This document shows positions 1 to 8,969 of a stretch of DNA of 54,206 nucleotides, one piece after another (the stretch's first letter is position 1; every line of letters begins with the position of its first letter). The translations under genes were made by a program, and so were the position numbers. The stretch spans positions 1 through 54,206 of the forward strand of contig JAEZKA010000002.1 of NCBI GenBank assembly GCA_023436225.1, read 5' to 3'. The DNA is from Bacillota bacterium (GTDB lineage Bacteria > Bacillota > Clostridia > Lachnospirales > Lachnospiraceae). A model generated the notes under the pieces. That model saw only the letters and a list, made by a program, of their open reading frames with translations. It was not told where the DNA came from and made no database searches.

Positions 1-165
1 GGTCCTAAGCCGCGAGTTGCCTAGGGTCGACAAGCTGCATGCTTACGCTGCAGCTAATTCGTAATTATTGTTTGCGTTTAATTTTATTTCTAAGTTGATG
101 ACGCAGTCCTAGTCTGCGAATGGCTTCTACAATTTCAAAACCCCCGTCGAAACCAGTACAACCCC
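1..165 (-). ncRNA. ssrA: tmRNA (ssrA), 5' part, cut by the window edge
   Basis: On the minus strand the sequence starts GGGG, then has the conserved GGTTTCGACGGGG of tmRNA 5' ends (about 165 to 141). A resume codon GCA at 75-73 opens a short frame ending in TAA at 45-43. It encodes the tag ANNNYELAAA, with the small hydrophobic tail typical of ssrA degradation tags. tmRNA rescues stalled ribosomes and marks the unfinished protein for proteolysis, working with SmpB, whose gene lies 1.4 kb upstream. The 3' tRNA-like half lies beyond position 1 and cannot be seen. The exact mature 5' end is inferred from family structure. Confidence 0.93.
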
Positions 166-451
166 GTTAAGGTATGATTGTGATTATGAAGCAGGTTGCT
201 TATATATCGGCATAGCCCCTTCATAATATCCGGTTTTCAAACGCATAACTATCGTAATACATTTTAATCCTCATGTCAAGCAAGCAACAACAAATTGCAT
301 CATTTATTATTACCAGACCTGCCAGTCAATTACAGTATGGAATCCCCCCTATTATAACGTTTTCCTTATAGCCATTGACTTTCTTTGGTATTACGAAGAG
401 ATTACAATAAAATGATATCGTTTATTATGGGCGGATCTACAATATAGCTTT
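166..451. other. Intergenic region upstream of ssrA
   Basis: No gene is seen here. A 9-bp inverted repeat (183-191 with 219-227, ATTATGAAG and CTTCATAAT) lies just upstream of the tmRNA 5' end. A weak sigma-A-like site for ssrA may be present near 270-300 on the minus strand, but no -10/-35 pair is convincing. No clear terminator follows the CHAP-domain gene, so readthrough into ssrA is possible. Confidence 0.4.
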
Positions 452-1543
452 TTATTTCACTTTAATCTTAAGCTTTGATGACAGACCAGTGGCTGTTTTC
501 GCCGTCACAGTAACGGTTCCTTTCCTTTTGGCACTTAGTTCACCAGTTTTCTTATTTATTGTCGCAATTGCTTTGTCTGATACCTGCCAGGATATTGCTT
601 CCTTTGTTCCGTATTTCTTAGCCTTGATCGTTACAAGCTCACCCACAGTAAGCTCTTTATTGGAAGCGGAAAGCTTAAGATATGGTTCTTTAACACTAAT
701 CGCGATTTGTAACTCATTAATCACATTGTCTTGAGCCACATGGATATATATGATAGCTTTACCTGTTTGAAGCGGGCAAATAATACCATCACTACTTACC
801 ACTGCTACCTCAGGAGAATCGGAGGTATAATAAATCGTTGCATCCTCTGCTAACTGTTCCAGCTTAATCTCATAATCCTGATAACCGATATATAATGTCT
901 TCGCTGTCTCCTTTAATGTAGGAGTAGGATTTAATGGAATAAATTCCGATTCCGATGATTTCTCATCGATTTCATTTGTCTCCTCCATCTCAGAAGCAGT
1001 AGACATTGGGGTTTCAGCAATTCGTTCACTGTAGGTAAAGAAGGTATATCCCGTTCCCGTTCTATCTACAGTACACCCTGCCCAGGCCATTGTACCGGTT
1101 CTATAGTTCTGTTGTATTATTGTAACCTTATCTTCACTTACCTCTTTTACGATTGCCCAGTGAGTTCTTGCATTGTCTCTTACAATGTCACCAACCTGTG
1201 GTGACTCAGTAATCATGAAGCTCCCCTTATTGTTATATACCAATGGTGTGCTCACCGAAGAATGAAGATTATATACACCAATTCCATATACCTGTTGATA
1301 GAACTTCTTAACAAAGGCTGCACAGCTATAGATTGGATCTGAGCCCGAATGAGCAGCATTGGTATAGATTGCTTCTACCGTAATACCCTGATAAGTGATC
1401 GTTTCCAACACCTGTTCCGGCTGAGTCAAGGTGATCAAAGTTCCGTTATTCTGCGCAGCCAATGCATTCGTAGTACCAATGTATTCTATCATGCAAAACA
1501 ATAGTATCCAAATGACTGAGATTGCCGTCACTCTTCGTTTCAT
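452..1543 (-). CDS. Secreted CHAP/NlpC-like peptidase domain protein with Ig-like repeats
   Basis: This is a 363-residue protein of unknown substrate. A signal peptide (KRR, then a hydrophobic stretch ending ALAA near residue 30) points to export. Residues 60-172 look like a CHAP or NlpC/P60 cysteine-peptidase fold: Cys74 in YSCAAFV, His128 in THWAIVKEV and Asn146 in QQNY could form the catalytic set. An acidic Ser/Glu linker (182-205) leads to two BIG2-type Ig-like domains (about 215-290 and 295-363). The ATG at 1543 is chosen because it follows AAGGAGG and begins the signal peptide; an upstream TTG lacks this support. It lies 50 bp after smpB on the same strand and is probably cotranscribed. 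A role in cell-wall turnover is an inference; there is no LPXTG or S-layer anchor. Confidence 0.75.
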   Translation of the reverse strand: MKRRVTAISVIWILLFCMIEYIGTTNALAAQNNGTLITLTQPEQVLETITYQGITVEAIYTNAAHSGSDPIYSCAAFVKKFYQQVYGIGVYNLHSSVSTPLVYNNKGSFMITESPQVGDIVRDNARTHWAIVKEVSEDKVTIIQQNYRTGTMAWAGCTVDRTGTGYTFFTYSERIAETPMSTASEMEETNEIDEKSSESEFIPLNPTPTLKETAKTLYIGYQDYEIKLEQLAEDATIYYTSDSPEVAVVSSDGIICPLQTGKAIIYIHVAQDNVINELQIAISVKEPYLKLSASNKELTVGELVTIKAKKYGTKEAISWQVSDKAIATINKKTGELSAKRKGTVTVTAKTATGLSSKLKIKVK

Positions 1544-1593
1544 AATCCTTATTTCCTCCTTCGTAACCTGCAAGCTTCTGCTTTCGTGATAAC

Positions 1594-2070
1594 CTAGTAT
1601 AAATTCTTCACCTTAAAATCCTTCTCCGCTTCTCTTCGCTGATCCTTCTTCGCAATATCCTCACGCTTATCATATAGCTTCTTACCGCGTGCCAGACCAA
1701 CCTCTACCTTTACGAGACTACCCTTAAAGTAAATCTGCAGCGGCACCAAGGTATAGCCCTTTTGTACAAGCTGCCCTCCGATTTTATTTATCTCGTATTT
1801 ATGCATTAGGAGCTTTCGCACCCGAAGTGGATCCTTATTAAAGATATTCCCCTTTTCATATGGACTGATATGCATGTTATAAATGAACATCTCACCCTTC
1901 TCAATCCGAAGAAAGGATTCCTTTAGACTACATTTTCCCATCCTAAGTGATTTAACCTCTGTTCCATGCAAAGCGATACCTGCTTCAAACTTATCCTCAA
2001 TAAAATAATCAAAATATGCCTTCTTATTGTTGGCAATCAGTTTAATATTTTCCCCCACTTTATTCTTCAT
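1594..2070 (-). CDS. smpB: SsrA-binding protein SmpB
   Basis: This 158-residue protein has the full SmpB length and signatures: KLIANNKKAYFDY near the N-terminus, GIALHGTEVKSLR, NMHISPYEKG, and a basic C-terminal tail (GKKLYDKREDIAKKDQRRE) that mimics the codon-anticodon stem in the decoding site. SmpB binds tmRNA and brings it to stalled ribosomes. The gene overlaps the end of rnr by 11 bp, and its ribosome site AAGGAG lies inside the rnr coding sequence, so the two are translationally coupled. RNase R degrades nonstop mRNA after trans-translation, so the rnr-smpB-(ssrA) order is functionally coherent. Confidence 0.97.
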   Translation of the reverse strand: MKNKVGENIKLIANNKKAYFDYFIEDKFEAGIALHGTEVKSLRMGKCSLKESFLRIEKGEMFIYNMHISPYEKGNIFNKDPLRVRKLLMHKYEINKIGGQLVQKGYTLVPLQIYFKGSLVKVEVGLARGKKLYDKREDIAKKDQRREAEKDFKVKNLY

Positions 2071-4219
2071 GGCTCCTTTCTATAGAAGGCACTGCCTCCA
2101 CAAGAGCAAAATCAATGGTACGTAGAATCTTATCGGCATTTACGACCTCAACCGTAACCATCTGCCCCAACTTATATATTTTTTTGGTATGCTCTCCGAT
2201 CATTTGGTACCGTTCTTCATCATAGATGTAATAATCATCATTCATCTCACTGACTCGAATCATTCCCTCAATCGTATTCGGTAATTCCACATACATTCCC
2301 CAGGAGGTAACACCTGAGATTACACCTTCAAAGGTCTCGCCGATATGCTCCATCATGTATTCTACCTTCTTTAGCTTCTCCACCTCACGCTCTGCCTCCT
2401 CAGCACGGCGCTCGGTCTTACTGGAATGGTTTGCTACCTCGAAGAGAATCTTCTCATAATGCTGAACTCTCTTCTCTCCCAGCTTGCCATTCAGGTTCTC
2501 CTTAATAATTCTGTGTATCTGCAGATCAGGATATCTACGGATAGGAGAGGTAAAATGGCAATAATATTTAGCGGATAAGCCAAAGTGGCCTGTATTGGCT
2601 ACCGTATACTTCGCCTGCTTCATAGACCGAAGAGTTAATCGACTAATCAATGCTTCCTCCGGGGTATCCTCCACTTTTACTAGAAGCTTCTGCAATTCCT
2701 TGGGATGAATCTCCTCCTGCCCAAGCTTTATACTATAACCAAAATTATTGATAAAAATAGCCAGCTTCTTAATCTTATCTTCATCCGGATTATCATGAGT
2801 ACGATATACGAAGGGAATTTCCTGCCAGAAGAAATCTTCTGCAATGGTCTCATTGGCAATCAGCATGAACTCTTCGATAATTTTAGTCGCTTTATTTCTC
2901 TCATAGGGCTTGATCTCAACCGGCTTCCCCAGCTTATCCACAATAATCTTACTCTCCGGGAAGTCGAAATTAATAGAGCCTCTCTTATGTCTACGAGCTC
3001 GCAGCACCTCTGCTAATTCCTGCATCAGCATAAACATTGGAACCAGATCTTCGTATTCCTTCGTTACCTCCTCGTCGGTTTCCTCTACAATCTTCGCCAC
3101 ATTCGTATAAGTCATGCGACGATCCGAGCGAATTACGGTCTCAGCAATCTCATGACCTAGAACCGTACCCTTTGCATCGATATCCATAAAACAACTCAGC
3201 GCCAGGCGGTCAACTCCCGGATTCAAGGAACAGATACCATTGGATAATTTATGAGGTAGCATCGGGATTACACGATCAACCAGATACACACTGGTTCCAC
3301 GCTTAAGAGCCTCCTTATCGAGAGGGGCTCCTTCCTTCACATAATGAGTCACATCTGCTATATGAACACCTAGATGATAAATATCCCCTTCCTTACTGAT
3401 GGTAATTGCATCATCCAGATCCTTAGCATCCTCGCCATCAATGGTTACTGTCGTAATATTTCTAATATCCTTACGATTTTTGATCTCTTCCTGATCAATC
3501 TCGTCCGGCACCTTATTCAGTGATCTCATAACCTCCTCCGAGAAATCCACCGGCAAATCATAGGCACGGACTACGGAAATTATATCAACTCCGGGGTCAT
3601 TCACATGTCCTAGTATCTCCACAATCTTACCCTCTGGATTCGAGGTGGCATCTCCGAAGTTGGTGATCTTAGCCACTACCTTATGACCGTCAACTGCTCC
3701 CTTAGTAAATTCCTTTGGAATAAAGACATCCTTTCCAAACTTCTGATTATCCGGACGGACAAAACCAAAATTCTTACTCTTTTCGAAGGTTCCGATCACT
3801 CGATCATTGCTGCGTTCCACAATATTTACTACGGCACCTTCTCTTCTTCGTCCTGTCTGCTCCTCCTTAATCGTAATCATGACCTTATCACCATGAAGTG
3901 CACCTTTCGTAGCATCTCCGGGAATGAAGATATCTTGATTCTCTCCCTCAATTGACACAAAGCCAAAGCCTCTCTGGGTACCAGAAAAGGTTCCTACCTT
4001 CACATCATCTCCAGGAATTCTATATCGTCCCTGGCTATCCAGGATAATCTTACCGGTAGAAATCAGCTGGTCCAACACCAGCTTTAGCTCATGCTTTGCT
4101 CCTCTTGGTACCTGGAGCAGCACCAGAAGATCCTTGAATCTCATCGGTTTATATTCCTTGCTTGCAAATAGTTCTTCAAGCATTAATTTTTTCTCTTCTA
4201 ATAGTTCAGTTTCTTTCAC
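2060..4219 (-). CDS. rnr: Ribonuclease R
   Basis: The product is a 719-residue 3'-5' exoribonuclease of the RNB (RNase II/R) family. The order is an N-terminal winged-helix segment (about 1-70), two cold-shock OB folds (about 70-210), the RNB catalytic domain (about 245-575, with the DGEDAKDLDDA metal-binding cluster near residue 262) and a C-terminal S1 domain (about 630-705, EGVISGVTSWGMYVELPN). It degrades structured RNA and nonstop mRNA. Translation begins at GTG (4219) after AGGTG. The stop overlaps the start of smpB. A promoter with an extended -10 may lie at 4306-4314. Confidence 0.97.
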   Translation of the reverse strand: MKETELLEEKKLMLEELFASKEYKPMRFKDLLVLLQVPRGAKHELKLVLDQLISTGKIILDSQGRYRIPGDDVKVGTFSGTQRGFGFVSIEGENQDIFIPGDATKGALHGDKVMITIKEEQTGRRREGAVVNIVERSNDRVIGTFEKSKNFGFVRPDNQKFGKDVFIPKEFTKGAVDGHKVVAKITNFGDATSNPEGKIVEILGHVNDPGVDIISVVRAYDLPVDFSEEVMRSLNKVPDEIDQEEIKNRKDIRNITTVTIDGEDAKDLDDAITISKEGDIYHLGVHIADVTHYVKEGAPLDKEALKRGTSVYLVDRVIPMLPHKLSNGICSLNPGVDRLALSCFMDIDAKGTVLGHEIAETVIRSDRRMTYTNVAKIVEETDEEVTKEYEDLVPMFMLMQELAEVLRARRHKRGSINFDFPESKIIVDKLGKPVEIKPYERNKATKIIEEFMLIANETIAEDFFWQEIPFVYRTHDNPDEDKIKKLAIFINNFGYSIKLGQEEIHPKELQKLLVKVEDTPEEALISRLTLRSMKQAKYTVANTGHFGLSAKYYCHFTSPIRRYPDLQIHRIIKENLNGKLGEKRVQHYEKILFEVANHSSKTERRAEEAEREVEKLKKVEYMMEHIGETFEGVISGVTSWGMYVELPNTIEGMIRVSEMNDDYYIYDEERYQMIGEHTKKIYKLGQMVTVEVVNADKILRTIDFALVEAVPSIERSHEE

Positions 4220-4305
4220 TTATAACACCTACTTTTCTTCTTAAAAATAATTTCTACCTATGCCAATCTATAGTCTTCCTGTCAAACGGCATATCATTTA
4301 GTATT

Positions 4306-4314
4306 AGTATACCA
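4306..4314 (-). promoter_or_regulatory. Possible extended -10 promoter of rnr-smpB
   Basis: Read on the minus strand, TGGTATACT matches an extended -10 (TGnTATACT). It lies about 90 bp upstream of the rnr GTG and just downstream of the secG terminator. No good -35 is seen at the right distance, so this is tentative. Confidence 0.4.
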
Positions 4315-4341
4315 TATATTACATGCTTTAACATAAGATTT

Positions 4342-4374
4342 AAAAAAACACTCCGAAAAATTTCAGAGTGTTTT
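4342..4374 (-). terminator. Intrinsic terminator after secG
   Basis: AAAACACTC (4345-4353) pairs with GAGTGTTTT (4366-4374), extended by GAAA/TTTC after one mismatch. On the minus strand the stem runs into a T7 tract. It lies 23 bp beyond the secG stop and separates gpmI-secG from rnr. Confidence 0.88.
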
Positions 4375-4396
4375 GAATGCATTCCTATCTAATTGA

Positions 4397-4636
4397 TTAC
4401 CAATTCAAGCATAAAATAATGGAAAGAATGATAAACGCTGCTGCTAAATACTCCGTTACTCGTTCGAGAGTACCTTCAACAGAACGTCCCTTATTCTTAC
4501 TCCAATAAGTCTCACCGGTACCAACCAGCGCACCGGATAAACCAGCTTGCTTACCTTCCTGTCTCAGCACTACGAATGTCAATGCTATACACACTAAAAT
4601 GTATATAATCTGAACGATTAGTTTTAAAGCTCCCAT
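4397..4636 (-). CDS. secG: Preprotein translocase subunit SecG
   Basis: This is a 79-residue membrane protein with two hydrophobic helices (about 5-23 and 56-78) and the SecG loop GLSGALVGTGETYWSKNKGR between them. SecG is the small stimulatory subunit of the SecYEG channel. The start follows GGAGGTG with good spacing. It lies 57 bp downstream of gpmI and is closed by a strong terminator, so the two probably share a transcript. The gpmI(-eno)-secG-rnr-smpB order is common in clostridia; enolase is absent here. Confidence 0.95.
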   Translation of the reverse strand: MGALKLIVQIIYILVCIALTFVVLRQEGKQAGLSGALVGTGETYWSKNKGRSVEGTLERVTEYLAAAFIILSIILCLNW

Positions 4637-4693
4637 GTCTACACCTCCTAAAAACTAAACTCAATTCTACCATAGATTAGAAAATATTTCAAC

Positions 4694-6235
4694 CTATTTT
4701 TTAATCAGCAGGGACTTTCCAGTCATTTCATCCGGTTTTACCATATCCATCATCTCGATCATAGTAGGAATAATGTCTGCAAGACATCCACCCTCTGCTA
4801 ATGTATACTCTTTATCATAGTTTACTAAGATAAACGGAACCGGATTGGTGGTATGAGCAGTAAAGGGCTCATTGGTATTGTAATCCACTAATTGCTCTGC
4901 ATTTCCGTGGTCCGCACAGATGAACATCTGACCATCCACCTCAAGTAAAGCTTCTACTGCCATTCCTACACATTGATCTACCGTTTCAATTGCCTTAATA
5001 GCCGCACCTTCGATTCCGGTGTGACCTACCATATCCGGATTTGCAAAATTAACCACAATCACGTCATATTTACCAGACTTTATGGATTTAACCAGGTTAT
5101 CTGCAACCTCATAAGCACTCATCTCTGGCTGAAGATCATAGGTTGCTACCTTAGGAGAATTAACAAGGATACGATCCTCACCTTCATTTGGAACCTCAAC
5201 TCCTGCATTGAAGAAGAAGGTAACATGTGCATATTTCTCGGTCTCTGCAAGACGAAGCTGAGTCTTATGATTTGCAGCTAAGAACTGTCCGAAGGTATTG
5301 TCCAGAGAAATCTTATGAAATGCTACAATCTTATTCGGAATGGTAATGTCGTATTCGGAGAAGCAAGCGTAAGTAAGTTCGACTCTCTTGCCACGATCAA
5401 AGCCTTTAAATTCCTCATCACAGAATGCTCTTGTAATCTCTCTTGCTCTGTCCGGTCTGAAATTGAAGAAGATAACCGAATCCTTATCTTTAATGGTCGC
5501 TACGGGTTTGCCATTCTCCTCAACTACAGTCGGAAGCACAAATTCATCATACTTTTCAATATCATAGGAATTTTGAACAGCGAGCACTCCGCTCTCTGCC
5601 TTCTCACCCTCACCGAAAACCATGGCGCGGTATGCTTTTTCTACACGATCCCAACGGTTATCACGATCCATTACATAATATCTACCCATTACAGTTGCAA
5701 TCTTACCAACACCGATGATCTTCATCTGCTCCCAAAGCTCCTCAACAAAGCCCTTACCGGAAGAAGGCGGTGTATCACGTCCATCAAGGAACGCATGAAC
5801 ATAAACATTGGTTAAGCCTTGCTTCTTTGCAAGCTCCAAAAGTGCATACAAATGTGTATTATGGCTGTGTACACCACCATCGGATAATAGCCCGTAAAGA
5901 TGCAAATCAGAATTGTTTCTCTTGCAATTATCGATTGCTGCTAATAGTGCAGCATTCTTGAAGAAATCTCCGTCCTTAATCTCCTTTGTGATTCTGGTAA
6001 GCTCCTGGTAGACAATTCTGCCGGCGCCCATATTGATATGACCTACCTCAGAATTACCCATCTGACCATCTGGAAGGCCAACTGCCATACCACTTGCATA
6101 TCCCTTAACAAAAGGATATTCTGCCATTAATCGATCCATTACCGGTGTATTAGCTTCAGCAATAGCATTTGCTTCCTTCTTCTCATTAAGACCATAACCA
6201 TCTAATATCATTAATACTGTAGGCTTTTTACTCAT
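4694..6235 (-). CDS. gpmI: 2,3-bisphosphoglycerate-independent phosphoglycerate mutase
   Basis: The 513-residue enzyme interconverts 3- and 2-phosphoglycerate in glycolysis. It is of the alkaline-phosphatase-like, Mn-dependent type. The N-terminal motif LDGYGLNE carries metal ligand Asp12; GQMGNSEVGH carries the phosphoserine nucleophile Ser62. HNTHLYALLELAKKQG, HAFLDGRDTPP and the C-terminal ADHGNAEQ metal site are all present. The length is normal for the family (about 510). The ATG follows AAAGGAG. It is separated from tpiA by 585 bp of repeat-rich DNA, so it is probably transcribed apart from the upstream glycolytic genes. Confidence 0.98.
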   Translation of the reverse strand: MSKKPTVLMILDGYGLNEKKEANAIAEANTPVMDRLMAEYPFVKGYASGMAVGLPDGQMGNSEVGHINMGAGRIVYQELTRITKEIKDGDFFKNAALLAAIDNCKRNNSDLHLYGLLSDGGVHSHNTHLYALLELAKKQGLTNVYVHAFLDGRDTPPSSGKGFVEELWEQMKIIGVGKIATVMGRYYVMDRDNRWDRVEKAYRAMVFGEGEKAESGVLAVQNSYDIEKYDEFVLPTVVEENGKPVATIKDKDSVIFFNFRPDRAREITRAFCDEEFKGFDRGKRVELTYACFSEYDITIPNKIVAFHKISLDNTFGQFLAANHKTQLRLAETEKYAHVTFFFNAGVEVPNEGEDRILVNSPKVATYDLQPEMSAYEVADNLVKSIKSGKYDVIVVNFANPDMVGHTGIEGAAIKAIETVDQCVGMAVEALLEVDGQMFICADHGNAEQLVDYNTNEPFTAHTTNPVPFILVNYDKEYTLAEGGCLADIIPTMIEMMDMVKPDEMTGKSLLIKK

Positions 6236-6348
6236 TTCTATTACTCCTTTACATATAAAATCATTTTGAACGCATTTATCACTTAGGCGTTAGATAATTT
6301 ACAATCATCCTATTCCCTACTTATCTATTATAATCATACCCTGATACT

Positions 6349-6456
6349 ATATCATGAAAACGAATTACATTCATGTTCTTTTGCTGTGTCATATACGTTC
6401 AAGACTATAACGAATGTCTTTCTCGCATTATGCTCACAACGCTTAGATAATATCAT
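6349..6456. repeat. Decayed copy of intergenic repeat family A
   Basis: It shares the start ATATCATGAA and the exact 17-mer TCTCGCATTATGCTCAC (6421-6437) with the tandem copies near 30.3 kb, in the same order and at similar spacing. The middle has diverged. No reading frame is carried. Confidence 0.6.
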
Positions 6457-6630
6457 AATCCTAATAGGTATGTTACTTTCTTATATCGCTATTTGTGCTG
6501 ATCCACATTCTACATGCTAGTATCACATTTTGTCGGTCTTCTTAGGAACAGCTCGAATTAAAGTATATACTTAAACATCATCATTTGTCAAATGGTATGC
6601 ATGAATATGTTAAAATTAACATATAGCAAT

Positions 6631-6656
6631 GGGCCCGGTCCCCAAAGACCGGACCC
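6631..6656 (-). terminator. Hairpin after tpiA, sister of the gap terminator
   Basis: GGGCCCGGTC (6631-6640) pairs with GACCGGACCC (6647-6656), 9 of 10 bases, around a 6-base loop. The hairpin and its flank (CATGAAGGATCAATT, one difference) repeat the element at 8944-8983 downstream of gap. Unlike that copy, there is no T tract on the minus strand, so it may be a degraded terminator or an RNA-stabilising stem. Confidence 0.55.
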
Positions 6657-6668
6657 ATGAAGGATCAA

Positions 6669-6766
6669 TTTCTGCAAAGCAAAGTTAGCATTGCAAGCCC
6701 GCTTACATGTATGCGAACGTAGATGCACGAACAATGCATGTAAACAGGCATCAGAGAAACTCGCAT
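6669..6766 (-). repeat. Copy of intergenic repeat family B
   Basis: Read on the minus strand it contains GTTCGCATACATGTAAGC followed by GGCTTGCAATGCTAACTTTG, close to the family B core near 16.1 kb (GTTCGCATATATGCAAGC then AAGCTTGCAATGCTCACTTT). Its 3' end abuts the hairpin at 6631-6656. Confidence 0.65.
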
Positions 6767-6820
6767 TACGTGTTTCTTCCATTTATATATCTAATTCTAT
6801 ATCAACATAAAGATGAAATC

Positions 6821-7567
6821 CTACTTGTAATTTACAATCTTTCCGAAGTCAGCCTTTAAACTAGCACCACCAACTAAACCACCATCAATATTAGCCTGGG
6901 AGAATAAATCAGCTGCGCTAGATGCTGTTACACTGCCGCCATATTGGATACGGATTGCTGCTGCTGTTGCTTCATCGTAGATCTCTGCAATGCACTCACG
7001 AATCGCCTTACATACCTCTTCAGCCTGCTCGGTTGTAGCAACCTTACCGGTACCGATAGCCCAGATAGGCTCATAAGCAATAACAGCAACCTTAGCCTGC
7101 TCCGCTGAAACGTTTAAGAATGCAATCTTAATCTGCTGACGAATCCAATCAATTGTGATTCCCTGCTCTCTCTGCTTTAAGGACTCACCGCAGCAAATGA
7201 TAGGTGTGATACCATGCTCAAATGCCTTTAATACCTTCTTATTTACAGTCTCATCTGACTCTGCAAAGTATTCTCTTCTCTCTGAATGTCCGATGATAAC
7301 ATATTTTACTCCGATACTGGTTAACATACTGGGAGAAATCTCACCGGTATAGGCACCGCTCTCTTCATAATACATGTTCTGAGCACCGATTGCAATGTTC
7401 GTTCCCTTTGCTGCTTCCAATGCTGTTGTTAATGATACTGAGGGAACACAAAATACAACGTCTGCCTCTTCTGTTACTACCAAAGGCTTTAATTCATTGA
7501 TTAAAGCGACTGCTTCTGCTGGAGTCTTGTTCATCTTCCAGTTTCCTGCAATTATTTTTCTACGCAT
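6821..7567 (-). CDS. tpiA: Triosephosphate isomerase
   Basis: This 248-residue TIM barrel interconverts dihydroxyacetone phosphate and glyceraldehyde 3-phosphate. Lys11 (GNWKMNK), His94 (IIGHSERR) and catalytic Glu166 (AYEPIWAIGTGK) are all present, as is the phosphate-binding YGGSV near the C-terminus. The start follows AGGAGG. It lies 30 bp downstream of pgk and should share its transcript. Repeat family B and a hairpin follow the stop. Confidence 0.98.
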   Translation of the reverse strand: MRRKIIAGNWKMNKTPAEAVALINELKPLVVTEEADVVFCVPSVSLTTALEAAKGTNIAIGAQNMYYEESGAYTGEISPSMLTSIGVKYVIIGHSERREYFAESDETVNKKVLKAFEHGITPIICCGESLKQREQGITIDWIRQQIKIAFLNVSAEQAKVAVIAYEPIWAIGTGKVATTEQAEEVCKAIRECIAEIYDEATAAAIRIQYGGSVTASSAADLFSQANIDGGLVGGASLKADFGKIVNYK

Positions 7568-7597
7568 GATATTCCTCCTATGATAGGATTACTCCTA

Positions 7598-8791
7598 TTA
7601 CTTATTATTAGCTGCAGCGATACCGGGAAGCTCTTTGCCCTCTAAGAATTCTAGAGAAGCGCCACCACCGGTAGAAATGTGAGACATCTTATCGCCAAAG
7701 CCTAAGATATTAACAGCTGCTGCAGAATCACCACCACCGATAATTGTGGTAGCATCGATCTCAGCCAGTGCCTTAGCAACAGCGATGGTTCCTGCTGCGA
7801 AATTGGATAATTCAAATACACCCATCGGTCCGTTCCAAACTACTGTCTTAGCATCTTTGATTGCATCTGCATATAATTCACGAGTCTTTTCGCCGATATC
7901 AAGGCCTTCCCAATCCGGCTCAATCTCACCACGGTTTACAGTCTTGTAAGGAGTATCATTCGAAAACTCCTGAGCAACAACGGTGTCGATAGGGATTAAT
8001 AAACGAACACCCTTCTTCTCAGCCTTTTCCATCATCTGCTTCGCATAATCGATAAAATCAGGCTCTAATAATGATTTACCAACCTCTTCACCAAGAGACT
8101 TCATAAAGGTATAAGCCATACCGCCACCGATGATTAAGGTATCAACCTTATCAAGAAGATTATCGATTACAGAGATCTTACTGGAAACCTTTGATCCACC
8201 AAGAATTGCAACGAAGGGTCTCTTCGGATTATTTACTGCATTACCAAGGAATTCGATTTCCTTCTGCATAAGGTAACCAACTACGCTTGTCTCTACAAAC
8301 TGAGTTACACCTACATTGGAGCAATGTGCTCTATGAGCGGTACCAAAGGCATCATTAACAAAGACGTCACATAGAGAAGCTAGTTCCTTGCTGAACGCTT
8401 CACCGTTCTTTGTCTCTTCCACTCTATAACGGGTATTTTCAAGAAGTACTACATCGCCCTCCTTCATAGCAGCAACAGCAGCCTTCGCATTTTCTCCAAC
8501 TACATTATCATCCTTCGCGAATTTAACTTCCTGGCCAAGTAACTGAGCCAATCTAACTGCTACCGGAGCTAAGGATAATTCAGGCTTCGGCTCACCCTTC
8601 GGCTTGCCTAAATGAGAGCAAAGTATAACCTTACCACCATCTGCGAGTAATTTCTTAATGGTAGGAAGAGCTTCTACAAGACGTACCTCATCGGTTATCT
8701 TACCCTCCTGTAACGGAACATTGAAATCGCATCTAACTAAGACTCTTTTTCCTTTTACATTGATATCATCAACTGACTTCTTATTTAACAT
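7598..8791 (-). CDS. pgk: Phosphoglycerate kinase
   Basis: The product is a 397-residue cytosolic kinase that makes ATP from 1,3-bisphosphoglycerate. The N-terminal substrate domain has RVLVRCDFNVPL and CSHLGKPKG. The hinge and C-terminal nucleotide domain have LGGSKVSSKI, NGPMGVFE and the glycine-rich GGGDSAAA. The length is normal. The ATG follows GAAAGGAG. It forms a pair with tpiA; an intrinsic terminator separates it from gap upstream, so pgk-tpiA probably has its own promoter in 8792-8935, though none is clear. Confidence 0.98.
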   Translation of the reverse strand: MLNKKSVDDINVKGKRVLVRCDFNVPLQEGKITDEVRLVEALPTIKKLLADGGKVILCSHLGKPKGEPKPELSLAPVAVRLAQLLGQEVKFAKDDNVVGENAKAAVAAMKEGDVVLLENTRYRVEETKNGEAFSKELASLCDVFVNDAFGTAHRAHCSNVGVTQFVETSVVGYLMQKEIEFLGNAVNNPKRPFVAILGGSKVSSKISVIDNLLDKVDTLIIGGGMAYTFMKSLGEEVGKSLLEPDFIDYAKQMMEKAEKKGVRLLIPIDTVVAQEFSNDTPYKTVNRGEIEPDWEGLDIGEKTRELYADAIKDAKTVVWNGPMGVFELSNFAAGTIAVAKALAEIDATTIIGGGDSAAAVNILGFGDKMSHISTGGGASLEFLEGKELPGIAAANNK

Positions 8792-8937
8792 ATAATATCT
8801 CCTTTCAATACTATGTTTTACAACGTTTAAACGCTCATTAAGGAATTAATTCTATGTTATCCTTAGAAACTCATACAGCCGATCAGTAGATAACTGCTAA
8901 TCGACTTTTTCTCATAGGACATAATTTCCTATGAACC

Positions 8938-8969
8938 AAAAAAGGGTCCGGTCCTGAGAGACCGGACCC
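8938..8969 (-). terminator. Intrinsic terminator after gap
   Basis: A perfect 10-bp GC-rich stem, GGGTCCGGTC (8944-8953) with GACCGGACCC (8960-8969), has a 6-base loop and a T6 tract on the minus strand. A second hairpin (8991-8998 with 9016-9023, GATTCAAA/TTTGAATC) lies between it and the gap stop. A further small stem (8913-8919 with 8927-8933) follows it. Confidence 0.92.

Larger units (their letters stand above)
6236..6820. other. Repeat-rich gap between tpiA and gpmI
   Basis: This 585-bp region has no convincing gene. An open frame of 64 codons at 6588-6782 lies across repeat DNA and has no ribosome site. It holds a decayed copy of repeat family A (6349-6456), one of family B (6669-6766) and a GC-rich hairpin (6631-6656) that matches the gap terminator. 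Confidence 0.7.

Noticed and set aside
6588..6782. 64-codon minus-strand frame
   Set aside because: It crosses repeat family B and the hairpin after tpiA, with no ribosome site and no recognisable motif.
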